A DNA stretch of 7,038 nt from an uncultured Oscillospiraceae bacterium (GTDB taxonomy: Bacteria; Bacillota; Clostridia; Oscillospirales; Oscillospiraceae). The stretch is from assembly GCA_958438185.1 (NCBI GenBank), contig CAUBQU010000067.1, positions 1 through 7,038 of the forward strand, written 5' to 3'. Positions 6,926-7,038 of the stretch are shown in pieces; position 1 is the stretch's first letter; each line of letters begins with the position of its first letter. The translations under genes were made by a program, and so were the position numbers. Below the pieces are notes generated by a model. It was not told the origin of the DNA, did no database searches, and worked only from the letters and a program-made list of their open reading frames with translations.

Positions 6926-6940
6926 TCCAGGAAATGGGAG
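6920..6940 (-). promoter_or_regulatory. Possible hairpin over the ribosome binding site of the first gene
   Basis: In the transcript, CUCC (6940-6937) can pair with the Shine-Dalgarno GGAG (6923-6920), and UUUC (6934-6931) with GAAA (6927-6924), leaving a CUG loop and a two-base CA bulge. This gives eight pairs that would mask the ribosome binding site. It is short and may be chance; no known riboswitch core is recognisable in this leader of about 50 bases. Confidence 0.35.
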
Positions 6941-6969
6941 GAAAACGTTGTGGTGTTGCTGCTAAAATT

Positions 6970-6998
6970 ATTATATGGTATAAAAACTAAATTGTAAA
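6970..6998 (-). promoter_or_regulatory. Vegetative (sigma-70/sigma-A type) promoter of the xdh operon
   Basis: On the minus strand, TTTACA (6998-6993; five of six to consensus) and TATAAT (6975-6970; perfect consensus) are separated by exactly 17 bases. The DNA upstream (about 7000-7021) is strongly AT-rich and could act as an UP element. Transcription would begin near 6963-6962, giving a leader of about 50 bases before the ATG at 6912. The coding sequence to the left is GC-rich, so the AT-rich block stands out sharply. I see no sigma-54 type -24/-12 elements, and no site I recognise as a PucR or PurR box. Confidence 0.8.
6971..6983. promoter_or_regulatory. Small dyad overlapping the -10 element
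   Basis: TTATA-TGG-TATAA on the plus strand is a five-base inverted repeat with a three-base centre covering most of the -10 box. It could be half of a repressor site, but its arms are purely A/T, so support is weak. Confidence 0.2.
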
Positions 6999-7038
6999 TA
7001 TATAAAATTAGATTCTGCATTAAATACAAATAGACCAC

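Larger units (their letters stand above)
6963..7010. repeat. Pair of 8-base direct repeats flanking the promoter
   Basis: TAAAATTA occurs at 6963-6970 and again at 7003-7010 on the plus strand, start to start exactly 40 bases, about four helical turns. One copy sits at the transcription start and overlaps the -10 by a base; the other sits just upstream of the -35. This spacing would suit two bound regulator molecules on one DNA face, but in AT-rich DNA such matches also arise by chance. Confidence 0.3.

Noticed and set aside
6913..6962. Purine (guanine/adenine) riboswitch in the leader
   Set aside because: The leader from the predicted start is only about 50 bases and lacks the conserved three-way junction core, so it is too short for that aptamer.
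6340..6990. A 216-codon open frame on the plus strand opposite the first xdhA and its promoter
   Set aside because: It runs across the ribosome binding site and promoter of the xdh operon, has no recognisable domain, and reads as an antisense shadow.
6913..7038. Extension of the first xdhA frame to the right edge
   Set aside because: The added residues come from AT-rich promoter DNA and have no family likeness; the ATG at 6912 has its own ribosome binding site.

Overview
The window holds one operon, read entirely on the minus strand (right to left). It encodes a three-subunit molybdenum hydroxylase of the xanthine dehydrogenase family, followed by the start of a substrate-binding lipoprotein for a BMP-type ABC transporter. 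The organism looks like a Gram-positive bacterium (Bacillota), probably an anaerobic Clostridia-like lineage with GC-rich coding sequence. The reasons are very strong AGGAGG-type ribosome binding sites before every gene, a near-consensus vegetative promoter in AT-rich DNA, a lipoprotein signal peptide, and non-ATG starts. The lineage is an inference; nothing here identifies a species.

Layout from the promoter (right) to the left edge: AT-rich upstream DNA and a promoter (about 6963-7038); a short leader that can fold over its own ribosome binding site (6920-6940); a first molybdenum-binding large subunit, xdhA copy 1 (4630-6912, 760 aa); a second, divergent large subunit, xdhA copy 2 (2321-4633, 770 aa); the FAD-binding subunit xdhB (1437-2321, 294 aa); the 2Fe-2S subunit xdhC (949-1440, 163 aa, TTG start); a 73-base gap without a visible terminator; and a BMP-family lipoprotein (1-875) whose C-terminus lies outside the window. 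The first four genes are joined by stop/start overlaps of 1 to 4 bases, so they are almost certainly transcribed together and translationally coupled. Gene order and sequence style match E. coli xdhA-xdhB-xdhC, except that the large-subunit gene is present twice.

How the parts work together (known from the families): XdhA binds the molybdopterin cofactor and hydroxylates a purine or other N-heterocycle. Electrons pass through the two 2Fe-2S clusters of XdhC to the FAD of XdhB and on to an acceptor such as NAD+. BMP lipoproteins often capture nucleosides or purines, so the operon plausibly couples uptake of a purine-like compound to its oxidation or reduction.

The most interesting feature is the pair of complete, catalytically plausible large subunits served by one XdhB and one XdhC. 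The two differ at the residue that aligns with bovine XDH Glu802, a purine-contacting position (Glu in copy 1, Asp in copy 2). This suggests either two holoenzymes with different substrates sharing one electron-transfer module, or a mixed complex. There is no gene-free stretch longer than about 130 bases.
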